Shown here: piece after piece, positions 16,325-26,800 of the stretch
How the letters are laid out: each line of letters opens with the position of its first letter
How positions within the stretch are numbered: the first letter of the stretch is position 1
Translations under genes and position numbers: made by a program
From: DAOUJI01 sp965224415
GTDB taxonomy: Bacteria; Chloroflexota; Dehalococcoidia; Lucifugimonadales; JAGWBF01
DNA length: 64,000 nucleotides
Assembly (NCBI GenBank): GCA_965224415.1
Contig: CBDCZB010000002.1
Span: 248,001 to 312,000 of the forward strand
Direction: 5' to 3'
Notes under the pieces: generated by a model
What the model saw: the letters and a program-made list of their open reading frames with translations, nothing else
Told to the model about the DNA's origin: nothing
Databases searched by the model: none

Positions 16325-16756
16325 TTAGTAATGGCGTAGCTCTATCGTGTTGCCTTCCCAGTCCTTGACGTAGATGGAGTTGCCCGTGCCCTGGGCGCCC
16401 GACCTGAGAGCGGGCCCGTCGCTCACGACGGTCACGCCCTGGCTCTTCAGGGACTCGGACAGGCCGACAAGGTCGGTGGGTTCGATAGTGAGGCAAAAGT
16501 GGTCCATGTTCCGCGGACCGTCGCCCACCGGCTCGTCCTGAGTCCAGGGCAGCAGGTCGATGATGGTGTGACCGTTGATGCGGGCACAAGGGAAGGGGAC
16601 TTTGCCGGAGCGGTACTCCTCCACACGATAAGGGGCGAGGCCGATGATTTCCGTGTAGAAGCGCAGGGCCCGTTCCACGTCCTTGACCCTTAATACGATG
16701 TGGTCCATCTCCACCGCTTGGAGCTTGACCGGAACGCCGGTCGTTTCTGTAGCCAC
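16325..16756 (-). CDS. VOC/glyoxalase-fold protein
   Basis: 143 aa, GTG start behind AGGAGG. Two beta-alpha-beta-beta-beta units are visible: MDHIVLRVKDVERALRFYTEIIGL (17-40) and NMDHFCLTIEPTDLVGLSESL (~86-106). Candidate metal ligands are the histidines in MDHI and MDHF and the glutamate in NTIELRHY at the end. VOC proteins include lyases, dioxygenases and resistance proteins; the substrate is not evident. The next minus-strand gene upstream is the F420-type oxidoreductase, 52 bases away, so they may be co-transcribed. Confidence 0.85.
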   Translation of the reverse strand: MATETTGVPVKLQAVEMDHIVLRVKDVERALRFYTEIIGLAPYRVEEYRSGKVPFPCARINGHTIIDLLPWTQDEPVGDGPRNMDHFCLTIEPTDLVGLSESLKSQGVTVVSDGPALRSGAQGTGNSIYVKDWEGNTIELRHY

Positions 16757-16808
16757 TACAAACCTCCTAAGGTCCGTCGATTGGAGAGCCGGGCGGTCCT
16801 CTGACCTC

Positions 16809-17177
16809 CTACAAGTCTGGAAACTCCACCTTCACCAAGGGGCTGCGGTCCACCCAGTCCTGGCCGTTCATGCTGCGGCCCCTCTTTGCCTCTATCCGGT
16901 CCAGCGCGTTCCGTCTCTCCTGGGGGTCGGTGACAGCCGTAGCCCGGGCATTCAGGTCCGCCTGAACGCTTCGTTTCAGGTGGAAGGTGAACTCCGGCTC
17001 GGCCAGCATGTTGGCATACCACCCTCGCTTGCCGGGACTGCCCGTAATGTAGACCTCACCCTCACCAAGGTAGTGGAACCATATCTCCTTGCGGCGGGGT
17101 TGGCCGGTCTTTCTTCCTTTGGTGGTGATGTCGATAACCAGGTCCGTTTCCAAGGCTTTTCTGACTGCGTCGTCCAT
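16809..17177 (-). CDS. Deazaflavin (F420)-dependent nitroreductase-family protein
   Basis: 122 aa split-barrel protein. VIDITTKGRKTGQPRRKEIWF near residue 14 and VYITGSPGKRGWYANM near 40 are typical of the DUF385/Ddn family, which uses reduced F420. A TTG at 17189 would add four residues; ATG at 17177 is preferred, with a G-rich stretch just upstream. It is divergent from the SMP-30 gene with a 117-base gap that contains a TATAAT at 17224. The LLM enzymes in the window could use the same cofactor. Confidence 0.82.
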   Translation of the reverse strand: MDDAVRKALETDLVIDITTKGRKTGQPRRKEIWFHYLGEGEVYITGSPGKRGWYANMLAEPEFTFHLKRSVQADLNARATAVTDPQERRNALDRIEAKRGRSMNGQDWVDRSPLVKVEFPDL

Positions 17178-17294
17178 TTTCGCCCCCAATCCGCCCAGCG
17201 TGGGACTGATTATGCGTTGTCAGTATAATATACACCTGTGCGCCATGTTGCACGGCGCCGGAGGATAGCGGCAAGTCAGGACAGGAGGAGAGCA

Positions 17295-18194
17295 ATGAGC
17301 ACCGGCTCAACGATTTTCGAGGGCGCGCTTGAGACTCTAGCCGACGGGTTCCAGTTCACCGAGGGACCCGTGTGGATGCCCACTGACGGAAGCGTCATAT
17401 TCGTGGACATCAGGACACGCACCACCTACCGCTGGTCCCCCGACGGAGGCGTGGAGGTGTTCCGGGAAAACAACGGTGAGGCGAACGGGAGCACCCTGGA
17501 CCTCCAGGGGCGGCTGGTCACCTGCGAGATGACCAACCGGCGAATCAGCCGAACCGAACCCGATGGGAGCGTGGTCACGCTGGCGGACAGATTCCAGGGG
17601 AAGCGACTCAGCCGCACCAACGACATCGTGGGGCGAAGCGACGGCATCCTCTACTTCACCGACCCGGAGATGCGGACCCCGAAAGAGGAGCGTGAGCTAG
17701 ACTCCTCAGGCGTTTACTACATTACCTCCGACGGGGAAGTCCACCTGGGGACCAACGAGCTTCCTTACCCGAACGGAATCGCCTTCTCTCCCGATGAGTC
17801 CTTGCTGTACGTGGACAACAGCCGGATTGAGGGTTGCGTGGAGAACGAGGAGTCCAAGGGCCTGGTGTGCAATCACCGGTACATTCAGGTCTACGACGTG
17901 GCTGCGGACGGCTCCATCAGCAACGGCCGGAAGTTTGCTGACCTCTCCTCGGCCGAACCCGGAGTGCCCGACGGCATGAAGGTGGACTCGGCGGGCAACG
18001 TATTCTGCACCGCCAACGGCGGAGTCTGTGTAATCGGTCCCGACGGCGCCGACGTAGAGTTTCTGAAGACTCCCGAGGTGACGGCCAACCTGGCCTTTGG
18101 CAGCGACGACCGGCGCGACCTCTACCTGACGACCAGCACGACCCTGCTGAGAATCCGCCTGAAGACGCCGGGGGTTAAAATCCCAGGAACTTAA
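17295..18194 (+). CDS. SMP-30/gluconolactonase family protein
   Basis: 299 aa six-bladed propeller lactonase. Expected metal ligands can be placed: Glu in FTEGPVW (~24), Asn in YPNGIAFSPDESLLYVDN (~157) and Asp in VPDGMKVDSAGNVFC (~223). Such enzymes open sugar or other lactones using a divalent metal. ATG at 17295 has AGGAGGAG just upstream; the open frame begins earlier at 17238 but without a ribosome site. It appears monocistronic. Confidence 0.88.
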   Translation: MSTGSTIFEGALETLADGFQFTEGPVWMPTDGSVIFVDIRTRTTYRWSPDGGVEVFRENNGEANGSTLDLQGRLVTCEMTNRRISRTEPDGSVVTLADRFQGKRLSRTNDIVGRSDGILYFTDPEMRTPKEERELDSSGVYYITSDGEVHLGTNELPYPNGIAFSPDESLLYVDNSRIEGCVENEESKGLVCNHRYIQVYDVAADGSISNGRKFADLSSAEPGVPDGMKVDSAGNVFCTANGGVCVIGPDGADVEFLKTPEVTANLAFGSDDRRDLYLTTSTTLLRIRLKTPGVKIPGT

Positions 18195-18198
18195 TTGA

Positions 18199-18226
18199 GA
18201 GGCCGTATAGACAGCTATAGGGCCTC
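18199..18226. other. Inverted repeat after the SMP-30 gene
   Basis: GAGGCC-G-TATAG pairs with CTATA-G-GGCCTC around an ACAG loop, with one internal mismatch. No T-tract follows on the plus strand, so it is a hairpin of unknown role rather than a clear terminator. Confidence 0.4.
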
Positions 18227-18297
18227 GTGCTAGCATGGTATTAGGCGGACTCGATTCCGGCACGGACTCACGGTTTGCCTAAACTCGGGAGGTATGT

Positions 18298-18732
18298 ATG
18301 GCCGACGAGGAAATCCGAGACGCACAAATGGAAGCAAGGATAGCCGAGATAAGCAATCTCGAAACAATAGAAGTTGTCGGTCAGACCGAGATAGACGATG
18401 ACGTCATCGGGGCCATAGCAGGCATTGCGGCAAGGGAGATAGAAGGGGTCGCCTCGCTGGGCGCCAACTCCATACGCCGGGCCATCAGTGAACGGGTTGG
18501 CGGCGGTGAACGGCAGTCTCGAGGGGTCGGGGTGGAAGCCGGCCACCGGGAAGCCATACTGGACATCGACCTGAGGGTGATATACGGCTTCTCCATACCG
18601 GAAATCGTCATGAAAGTGCGGCAGAACGTGGCCCGTCGTGTGTTGGAGATGTGCGGGTTGGTGGCCAAGGAGATAAACATCAACGTCACCAGCATAGAGT
18701 TCACCGACAAACTCCCGACCAGAGTGGAATAG
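18298..18732 (+). CDS. Asp23/Gls24 family envelope stress protein
   Basis: 144 aa, ATG behind GGGAGG. The core TEIDDDVIGAIAGIAAREIEGVASLG, then VGVEAGHREAILDIDLRVIYGFSIPEIVMKVRQNV (both broken by helix turns) and VNINVTSIEF is the alkaline shock protein 23 fold. In Staphylococcus, Asp23 is tethered at the membrane by AmaP and relates to envelope stress. Here the AmaP-like and DUF2273 genes follow directly, giving the standard trio. Confidence 0.9.
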   Translation: MADEEIRDAQMEARIAEISNLETIEVVGQTEIDDDVIGAIAGIAAREIEGVASLGANSIRRAISERVGGGERQSRGVGVEAGHREAILDIDLRVIYGFSIPEIVMKVRQNVARRVLEMCGLVAKEININVTSIEFTDKLPTRVE

Positions 18733-18764
18733 ACTATTCATTATGGCGATGAGGACCTCCGTTT

Positions 18765-19388
18765 ATGGATAGGTTTAACCGAATTGCAGTGTCACTGGCG
18801 GCCTTATTCGCCATCGTTTCGGCCATCATCACGATTCTGGTCGCCGCCGGAGCAATCAACTACTGGTTCTTGCCCGGCGGCTCCGACATAGAGTCTGAGT
18901 CCAACGCCTGGTTCGAGCCGCAGCTGAGGGGCTTGGCCGAGTTTCAGGGCGGCGGAGAGGCGGCGGCGGTTGTCGTTCCCATTATTGTGATTGTGCTGAT
19001 GGCGCTGTTGCTTGTCTTCCAGTACAAAGGCGGATCTGGCAGGGAAAAACGCGTGCTGCCCATCAGCGTCACCGACCTGGGCAGGCTGAACGTGGAAGCG
19101 GACAGCGTGAGACTTCTGGCGGAGCGCACCGGCGGCGGCAACCGGAACATTGTGGACTTGCGATGCCGATTGGCCGAGCGAAGGAGAAAGCCCCCCTCCG
19201 TGCCCGCCAGCATTGTCATAGCCTGCTATCCCCAGGTGGTGATGGGCGCCGACATCCAAGAGATAAGGGACGACCTTCAGGCCAGAATTAAAGAAGTCGT
19301 GGAGAGGCTGACAGGACTGCAGGTGGAACGGGTCAACGTGTCCAGGGTCAGATATGACCGGGGCCAAGAACGCCGCCTGATGGAATGA
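18765..19388 (+). CDS. amaP: AmaP-like Asp23 membrane anchor
   Basis: 207 aa. Two membrane segments lie near residues 8-32 and 64-84, followed by a soluble C-terminal domain that ends with an Asp23-like strand-helix pattern (IRDDLQARIKEVVERLTGLQ, VERVNVSRVRY). This is the layout of AmaP, which recruits Asp23 to the membrane. It lies 32 bases downstream of the Asp23 gene. The ATG start has no strong ribosome site, so translation may depend on coupling. Confidence 0.85.
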   Translation: MDRFNRIAVSLAALFAIVSAIITILVAAGAINYWFLPGGSDIESESNAWFEPQLRGLAEFQGGGEAAAVVVPIIVIVLMALLLVFQYKGGSGREKRVLPISVTDLGRLNVEADSVRLLAERTGGGNRNIVDLRCRLAERRRKPPSVPASIVIACYPQVVMGADIQEIRDDLQARIKEVVERLTGLQVERVNVSRVRYDRGQERRLME

Positions 19389-19418
19389 CAACATGGACTC
19401 AAACGTGGACATGACGCT

Positions 19419-19619
19419 ATGAACGACCCCAAGTTTCTCTGGGCGGCGGTAGGTTTGGTGGTGGGCATCATCGGTGTGACCCTAGGTCCCCTGGAAGCCT
19501 TCATCGTCCTGGTATTCACGGTGATTGGCTGGGTCGTAGGCAAGTACGCCGCCGGGGAGTTGCCCGCCGTCGACCGCATCCTTGAGCGCTTCTTCTCCGA
19601 TCGACTCCGCGGCCCCTAG
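19419..19619 (+). CDS. DUF2273 small membrane protein
   Basis: 66 aa with two hydrophobic segments (FLWAAVGLVVGIIGVTLG and AFIVLVFTVIGWVVGKYA) joined by a short turn. The glycine-rich two-helix form, size and position after Asp23 and AmaP match DUF2273, a usual partner of this envelope-stress trio. The ATG at 19419 has no clear Shine-Dalgarno sequence. Confidence 0.85.
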   Translation: MNDPKFLWAAVGLVVGIIGVTLGPLEAFIVLVFTVIGWVVGKYAAGELPAVDRILERFFSDRLRGP

Positions 19620-19686
19620 GCCTGTCGCGGTCCGCAGTCTATTGGCCGTGCCTTTGAATTTCGTATTTTGAGCTTGACTATACCCC

Positions 19687-19714
19687 TTGACAACCGGCGA
19701 CAAACGGTTATAAT
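19687..19714 (+). promoter_or_regulatory. Consensus sigma-A promoter of rpoBC
   Basis: TTGACA (19687-19692) and TATAAT (19709-19714), both perfect, are 16 bases apart. Transcription would start near 19721, giving a 130-base leader before rpoB. This shows rpoB is transcribed from its own promoter here rather than only from an upstream ribosomal operon. Confidence 0.88.
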
Positions 19715-19850
19715 CAAAGGTTGCAGTATGGCTCACACTACCAGGAGCCCCCACTTCGGACCCACGTCAACGACCCTAAGGAAACTCTGCCCGATTTTGC
19801 GCATCACGCCGGCGCCCAACGTCTAATCCCCTCCCGGAGGAAGCATACGC

Positions 19851-22800
19851 ATGACAGTAACTCTGTCTAACGGCCATTCCCTGGATACAACTCAGATCAA
19901 GAGCTATTCCAGAATATCCCAGATCGTCGACATACCCAACCTTATCCAGAGCCAGATACAGTCCTTCCGCTGGTTTAGGATTGAGGGTTTGGAGGAAGTT
20001 TACAAAGAGATTTCCCCTATACAGGACTACACGGGCAACAAGTACGAACTCTCTTTTTTGAAGCACTCTTTCCATGACCCCAAGAACAAAAAGGACCCCA
20101 GATACGATGACTGCAAGGGCATAGAGAATCCCAATACCGGCTCTTGCTCAATGTGTACGAAGTACACACCCGAAGAGTGCAAGCAGAAGGAGATTACATT
20201 CGCCACTCCCCTCTACGTCAAGACCAAGCTTCTGATGAAGGAGACGGGGGAGATAAAAGAGCAGGACATCTTCATGGGCGACATGCCTATGATGACTGAG
20301 AACGCCACCTACATCGTAAACGGGGCCGAGCGGGTGGTGGTGAGCCAGCTGGTGAGGTCTCCCGGGGCCTACTTCGTGGTCGAGAAGGACATCGCCAGCG
20401 ACCGGGAGTTTTGCTTCGCTAAGATAATCCCTTCCAGAGGAGCCTGGCTGGAGTTTGAGACCAGCTCTAAGAACGTGTTGTCGGTGAAGGTGGACCGAAA
20501 ACGCAAGGTGTCGGCGGCCACGTTCCTGCGTGCCTTGGGCATCGCCACCGATGAGGAGCTGAGGGCGTTGTACGACGAGGTGGACACCCACGAGACCCAC
20601 AGCTACATAGAGTCCACCCTCCAGCGAGACCCTCCCCAGGAAGAAAAGGAAATCAACTTCAAAGAAGACGACCTGAAGTCCCTGTGGGAGTGGCTCCGCC
20701 CGGACGACGAGTACAGCAAAGTCAAGGCCCGCCAAATCGCCAGCGCCCAAATCGAGTTCTACAGACGCCTGCGCCCGGGAGAACCTCCCAGCCTCGATAA
20801 CGCCCGGACGCTGGTCCACGACCTTTTCTTCGAACCCAGACGGTATGACCTGGGACGGGTAGGACGCTACAAACTCAACTCCAGGCTGAAACACGGCGAG
20901 GACGCCGCCACCAGGACGTTGACCCGGAAGGACCTGATTGCGGTGTTCCGCACCATGATAACCATCAACAACGGCGAAGGCGCGGTGGACGACATAGACC
21001 ACCTGGGCAACCGCCGGGTCAGGGCCGTCGGAGAGCTTGTGCAAAACCAGATGCGCGTCGGACTGCTCCGCATGGAAAGAATGGTGCGGGAGCGCATGAC
21101 CTTGATAGACCCCGAGCAGGCGACGCCCCAGGCCCTGGTCAACATCAGACCTGTGGTGGCAGCGGTGAGGGAGTTCTTCGGAGGTTCCCAGCTGTCCCAG
21201 TTCATGGACCAGACCAACCCTCTGGCCGAGCTCACCCACAAACGGCGCCTTTCGGCGTTGGGGCCAGGAGGGCTTTCCCGAGAGCGGGCCGGGTTTGACG
21301 TTAGGGACGTCCACTTCTCCCACTACGGACGAATATGTCCCATCGAGACTCCTGAAGGGCCCAACATCGGCCTGCTCAGCTCACTGGCCACCTACGCTCG
21401 AATCAATCCCTTGGGATTCATCGAGTCTCCTTACCGGAGAGTGCTCCGAGAGGTGCCCAACACCGACCCGGACATCGAGGGCCGCACCATCACCGAGACG
21501 TTGGTTAGTCCCGACGGACACACCATCCTAACGGCAGGTCACGCCGTGGGAAGAAACAGGCTGAAGCAGGTAGCCGCCCTGGCCCCGCAACAGGTTAAGG
21601 TCAAGCCCTTCGTTTCCCGCAAGGAAGGGGACGTGGTCTACCTATCTGCAGACCAGGAAGAGCAGTACGTCATAGCCCAGGCCAACGTTATCCTGGATGG
21701 GAAGACCCAGTTCACATCGGACCGCGTGGAAGTGCGAATCGGAGAGAAATACTCGGAAGAGCCGCCTGACTCCGTGGAATACATGGACGTTTCGCCCATG
21801 CAAATCACCAGCGTCTCCGCGTCTCTGATACCGTTCTTAGAACACGACGACGCCAACAGGGCCCTTATGGGTTCCAACATGCAGCGTCAGTCGGTGCCCT
21901 TGCTTAGGCCCCAGGCGCCGCTGGTGGGCACGGGAATCGAGGGTCGTGTCGCACGGGACAGCGGGCAGGTGATCCTGTCCAAGGCAAAAGGCACCGTTAC
22001 GTCGGTGGACGGTCACAACATCTCCGTTAGAGATGAGCAAGGCGTAGAGCACGGCCACATGCTCACTAAGTTCTCCCGGACTAACCAGGGGACCTGTTTC
22101 AACCAGCGCCCCATAGTTGAGAAGGGAACCTCAGTTGATGCCGGAGCTGTCCTGGCGGACAGTTCTTCCACAGACCGAGGCGAACTGGCGCTGGGCCAAA
22201 ACGTGTTGGTCGCTTTCATGAGTTGGGAAGGCTACAACTACGAGGACGCCATCATCATCAGTGAGAGCCTCGTGAAGGACGACTACTTCACGTCGGTCCA
22301 CATCGAAAAGTACGAAATGGAGGGCAGAGAGACGAAACTCGGCCCTGAAGAAATCACCAGGGACATCCCGAACGTGGGCGAAGAAAGCCTTAGAGACTTG
22401 GACGAGCGGGGCATCATCCGTGTAGGAGCCGACGTCGGCCCCGGAGACGTGCTGGTGGGCAAGGTCACTCCCAAGGGCGAGACAGAGCTGACTGCGGAAG
22501 AGAAGCTGCTGCGCGCCATATTCGGCGAGAAGTCCAGAGACGTTAAGGACACGTCCCTCCGCGTGCCCCACGGTGAACGGGGCAAGATCATCGACGTCAA
22601 GGTGCTGGACCGCAAGAACAAAGACGAGTTGCCCCCCGGTGTCAACGAGGCTGTCCGAGTCTGGGTCGCCCAGACCCGTAAGATTTCCATCGGAGACAAG
22701 ATGGCCGGACGGCACGGGAACAAAGGGGTAATAGCCAGAATCCTTCCTGTAGAGGACATGCCCTACCTGGAGGATGGAACTCCGGTGGACATCATACTCA

Positions 22801-23879
22801 ACCCGCTGGGGGTTCCCTCACGAATGAACCTAGGCCAAGTGCTTGAAACCCACTTGGGTTGGGCCGCCAGACACCTGAACTTCCGGGCCACCACTCCTGT
22901 GTTTGACGGAGCTAAGGACGTCTCCATAGAGGACGCCCTGGCCAGAGTGTGGTTCGCCCAACAAGCCGGAGCGGTAGATTCCTCAATGGGCTTGGACTCC
23001 TGGGACCTGAACATGGACCGGGTGCATGACTGGCTGTCTGACAGAGGATTCGAATCCGACGTACTGTACGATGACTCCGTGCAAGGAGAGGCCACCTCGG
23101 CATCCCTCAAGATATGGCTCGAAGAGACGGCTGGGGTCGACGCCTCCGACATGGACGTCGCCCGGATGAAAGAAGAGACCATGCGAATCCACAGGGAGAC
23201 CAATATGGCCCCTCCCACATTCGGCAAAGCTCCCCTGTACGATGGGCGTACGGGCCAAAAGTTTGACCAGCCGGTCGCGGTTGGGTTCATATACATGCTC
23301 AAGCTCATACACCTCGTAGAGGACAAAATACACGCCAGGTCCACCGGTCCCTACTCCCTCATTACGCAGCAGCCGCTGGGAGGGAAAGCCCAGTTCGGCG
23401 GCCAGAGATTCGGAGAAATGGAGGTGTGGGCCCTGGAAGCCTACGGGGCCGCTCACAACCTCCAGGAAGTGCTGACAGTTAAGTCGGACGACGTAGCCGG
23501 ACGGGTGAAGACCTACGAGGCAATAGTCAAAGGCGAGGACATCGTCCAGCCGGGGGTTCCCGAGTCGTTCAACGTGCTCCTTAAGGAACTGCAGAGCCTG
23601 TCCTTGTCGGTGGAGTTGTTGAACGAGGAGGAAAGGGTTGACACTTCCATAGAGATGGAAGAGGAATTGGACCCTGACGAGTTGCTGGCCCAAACTTTGG
23701 CCGAGAGCCTGACCGAAGGGCTGGCCGAGACCGTTGACGACAAAGCGGATGATGACGACGACGACTTGGATGAGGACGAGGAGGAAGACGACGAATCAGA
23801 GGTAGCCGAGGAAAAAGACGACAAGGCGGAAACAACGTCTGAAGGTGCACAGAGCATTCAACAGCCGGACGCGGAGTAA
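19851..23879 (+). CDS. rpoB: RNA polymerase beta subunit
   Basis: 1342 aa, ATG behind GGAGGAAG. The rifampicin region GGSQLSQFMDQTNPLAELTH spans about 444-463 and keeps the Gln, Asp, His and Ser residues normally linked to drug sensitivity. Other catalytic-core blocks are RICPIETPEGPNIGLLSSL near 500, GYNYEDAIIISE near 795 and GDKMAGRHGNKGVIA near 947. The last ~80 residues form an acidic, low-complexity tail (runs of Asp and Glu from about residue 1297) not found in most RpoB proteins. rpoC starts six bases after the stop. Confidence 0.98.
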   Translation: MTVTLSNGHSLDTTQIKSYSRISQIVDIPNLIQSQIQSFRWFRIEGLEEVYKEISPIQDYTGNKYELSFLKHSFHDPKNKKDPRYDDCKGIENPNTGSCSMCTKYTPEECKQKEITFATPLYVKTKLLMKETGEIKEQDIFMGDMPMMTENATYIVNGAERVVVSQLVRSPGAYFVVEKDIASDREFCFAKIIPSRGAWLEFETSSKNVLSVKVDRKRKVSAATFLRALGIATDEELRALYDEVDTHETHSYIESTLQRDPPQEEKEINFKEDDLKSLWEWLRPDDEYSKVKARQIASAQIEFYRRLRPGEPPSLDNARTLVHDLFFEPRRYDLGRVGRYKLNSRLKHGEDAATRTLTRKDLIAVFRTMITINNGEGAVDDIDHLGNRRVRAVGELVQNQMRVGLLRMERMVRERMTLIDPEQATPQALVNIRPVVAAVREFFGGSQLSQFMDQTNPLAELTHKRRLSALGPGGLSRERAGFDVRDVHFSHYGRICPIETPEGPNIGLLSSLATYARINPLGFIESPYRRVLREVPNTDPDIEGRTITETLVSPDGHTILTAGHAVGRNRLKQVAALAPQQVKVKPFVSRKEGDVVYLSADQEEQYVIAQANVILDGKTQFTSDRVEVRIGEKYSEEPPDSVEYMDVSPMQITSVSASLIPFLEHDDANRALMGSNMQRQSVPLLRPQAPLVGTGIEGRVARDSGQVILSKAKGTVTSVDGHNISVRDEQGVEHGHMLTKFSRTNQGTCFNQRPIVEKGTSVDAGAVLADSSSTDRGELALGQNVLVAFMSWEGYNYEDAIIISESLVKDDYFTSVHIEKYEMEGRETKLGPEEITRDIPNVGEESLRDLDERGIIRVGADVGPGDVLVGKVTPKGETELTAEEKLLRAIFGEKSRDVKDTSLRVPHGERGKIIDVKVLDRKNKDELPPGVNEAVRVWVAQTRKISIGDKMAGRHGNKGVIARILPVEDMPYLEDGTPVDIILNPLGVPSRMNLGQVLETHLGWAARHLNFRATTPVFDGAKDVSIEDALARVWFAQQAGAVDSSMGLDSWDLNMDRVHDWLSDRGFESDVLYDDSVQGEATSASLKIWLEETAGVDASDMDVARMKEETMRIHRETNMAPPTFGKAPLYDGRTGQKFDQPVAVGFIYMLKLIHLVEDKIHARSTGPYSLITQQPLGGKAQFGGQRFGEMEVWALEAYGAAHNLQEVLTVKSDDVAGRVKTYEAIVKGEDIVQPGVPESFNVLLKELQSLSLSVELLNEEERVDTSIEMEEELDPDELLAQTLAESLTEGLAETVDDKADDDDDDLDEDEEEDDESEVAEEKDDKAETTSEGAQSIQQPDAE

Positions 23880-23885
23880 GAAAGC

Positions 23886-26800
23886 ATGATGACAGACAGG
23901 GTGGAAACACAATCCACCAGTTTCAACGCAATTCGAATCTCGATCGCCTCCCCGGACCAGATCAAGAGTTGGTCCCATGGAGAGGTCACAAAGCCCGAGA
24001 CCATCAATTACCGCACGCTGAGGCCCGAGAAGGACGGCCTGTTTTGTGAGCGCATCTTCGGCCCAACCAAAGACTGGGAATGCTTCTGCGGCAAGTACAA
24101 GAGAATCCGGTACAGGGGTGTTGTTTGTGACCGATGCGGCGTGGAAGTCACCAGGTCCAAGGTGAGGCGAGAGCGTATGGGAAACATCAACCTGGCTTCC
24201 CCGGTCGCCCACATCTGGTTCAGCAAAGGGACTCCCAGCAGGCTGGGGTTGCTGTTGGACCTGTCGCCCAGGAACCTGGAACGAGTGCTCTACTTTGCCC
24301 AGCACATCGTCGTGTCCGTGGACGACGACGCCAGGAAGCTGGCCATAGAAGACAAGCAGCGGACCTACGAGCTGGAAGTGGAAAAGAGGAACCAGGCCCT
24401 GGAAATTGTGGTTGCCGACCTGGAGCAGAAGTTCCAGGAAGCCACGGCCAACGCTTCCGAGGAAGAGGTCGAGGTCCAGGCGGATCGACCGGCCGTCGAC
24501 GTTGAAATTGAAGCCGCCCGCCAGAAGGTCAGCGAGGAGTTGAACAAGCTGCGGGACGAGACGGAAACCCGCATCGACGAGCTGGAAGACCTGCGGGTCG
24601 GCAAGCTGATAGCCGAGAGCCGTTACCGTGAACTCAGGGAACACACAGGAAACGTCTTCCGCGCCATGATGGGCGCGGAAGGCATTATGGAGATATTGAA
24701 GCTGACGGACCTGGAGGCGCTCCGGGAACACCTGCTCCAAGAGATGCGTTCCACCTCCGGACAGAGGCGGAAGAAGGCCATCAAGCGCCTACGGGTAGTG
24801 GAAGCCTTCCGCAAAAGCGGGAACAAGCCGGAATGGATGATAATGACCGTTCTGCCGGTGCTTCCCCCCGACCTCAGGCCCATGGTGCAGCTGGACGGCG
24901 GCAGGTTCGCCACCAGCGACCTGAACGACCTGTACAGGCGAGTCATCAACCGGAACAACCGGCTCCGCAGGCTGCTAGACTTGGGCGCGCCAGAGATCAT
25001 CGTCCGGAATGAGAAGCGTATGCTCCAGGAGGCCGTCGACGCCCTCATAGACAACGGCCGCCGGGGCAGGCCCATCCAGGGCAGCCACAACCACAAGCTC
25101 AAGTCCCTGTCCGACCTGCTGCGGGGCAAACAAGGCCGGTTCCGGCAGAACCTGCTGGGCAAGCGGGTCGACTACAGCGGCCGGTCCGTCATCGTAGTCG
25201 GGGCCGAGTTGGCCCTGCACCAGTGCGGACTGCCCAAGAGAATGGCCCTGGAACTGTTCAAGCCCTTCGTGATGCACCGGCTCGTGGTGCTGGGCATCTC
25301 GCCCAACATAAAGAGCGCCAAGCGGATGGTGGAGCGTGCCAGGCCAGAGGTCTGGGACATTCTGGAAGACGTCATCAAGGAGCGGCCGGTGTTGCTGAAC
25401 CGGGCTCCTACGCTGCACAGGCTGGGCATACAGGCCTTCATGCCGGTGCTTATCGAGGGAAGCGCCATTCAGATTCACCCGCTGGTCTGCTCGGCCTTCA
25501 ACGCCGACTTCGACGGGGACCAGATGGCCGTCCACGTACCCTTGTCAGCAATGGCGGTGGCGGAAGCCAAGGAGACTATGCTCAGCATCCACAACATGCT
25601 TTCGCCAGCTTCTGGAGAACCTCTGGTCGCTCCCACCCTGGACATGGTGCTGGGATGCTACTACCTGACCGACGAAGCTCCCAAAGCCGCCGGCGCCGGC
25701 AAGGTGTTCGTGGACTACGAAGAGGCGCGAATGGCCTTCGAGGCGGAGCAACTGGACCTGCGCGCGCCGATCCGCATTCGGGATGCGGAGGCTGACGGAG
25801 GATGGCGGGACACCACTCTGGGCAGGATGATATTCAACGAGGTTCTGCCTCCTGAGATTGGGTTCAAGAACCAGCTTATGGACAAGGGCGCCCTCAAGGA
25901 CCTGACTGCGGAATGCTACCGCCAGCTGGGGAACCAGGAAGCGGCCAAGGTGCTGGACAGCGTCAAGTCCCTGGGCTTCCATTACGCCACCACGTCCGGC
26001 CTTACCATAGCCATCAACGACATTCAGGTTTCCCCGAAGAAGGGCGAGATCATCCGGCACGCCAACCAGCAGGTCGAAGTGTATGAAGACCAATACATGC
26101 AGGGGCTGGTGACGGAAGAGGAGCGGTACAGCCGTACGGTGGACACCTGGACCAAAGCCTCCGACGAAATGGAGGAAATCGTCAAGGAGGACTTGTCCAA
26201 CTACGGCGGCGTCGCTCTGATGGCCGTCTCAGGCGCCAAGGGAAACATCGCGCAGATTAAGCAGATGGCTGGCATGAGGGGACTCATGAGCGACCCCAAG
26301 GGCCGCATCATCGACCTGCCCATCAAGTCGAGCTTCCGAGAAGGGCTGACCGCCCTGGAATACTTCATATCCACCCACGGAGCGCGGAAAGGGCTGGCCG
26401 ACACCGCGCTGAGGACCGCCGACAGCGGATATCTGACCCGTAGGCTTATCGACGTCTCCCAAGAGGTCATCATCCTGGAGGAGGACTGCGAGACCACCGA
26501 GGGCATCTTGCTCCGGTCGCGAAACGAAGACCCACTGCAGTCTCCCCTGGAAGAGAGCCTGCTGGGGCGCAAAGCCGCGGGACCCATCGCCAATCCCACC
26601 ACCGGCGAGATAATAGTCGAGAGCAACGAAGAAATCACCGAGGAACTCATCAGTCAGATGATGGAAGCAGGCATGACCGAGGCTTATGTTAGGTCGCCCT
26701 TGGCCTGCGACGCGCACCGAGGAATATGCCAGGAGTGTTACGGCCGCATCCCCGCCACGGGAAAGGTGGTAGACCTAAACAGCGCTGTGGGCATCATCGC

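Noticed and set aside
20148..21323. Long open frame antisense to rpoB (391 codons)
   Set aside because: A shadow of the rpoB codon pattern in GC-rich DNA; no ribosome site and no protein family similarity.
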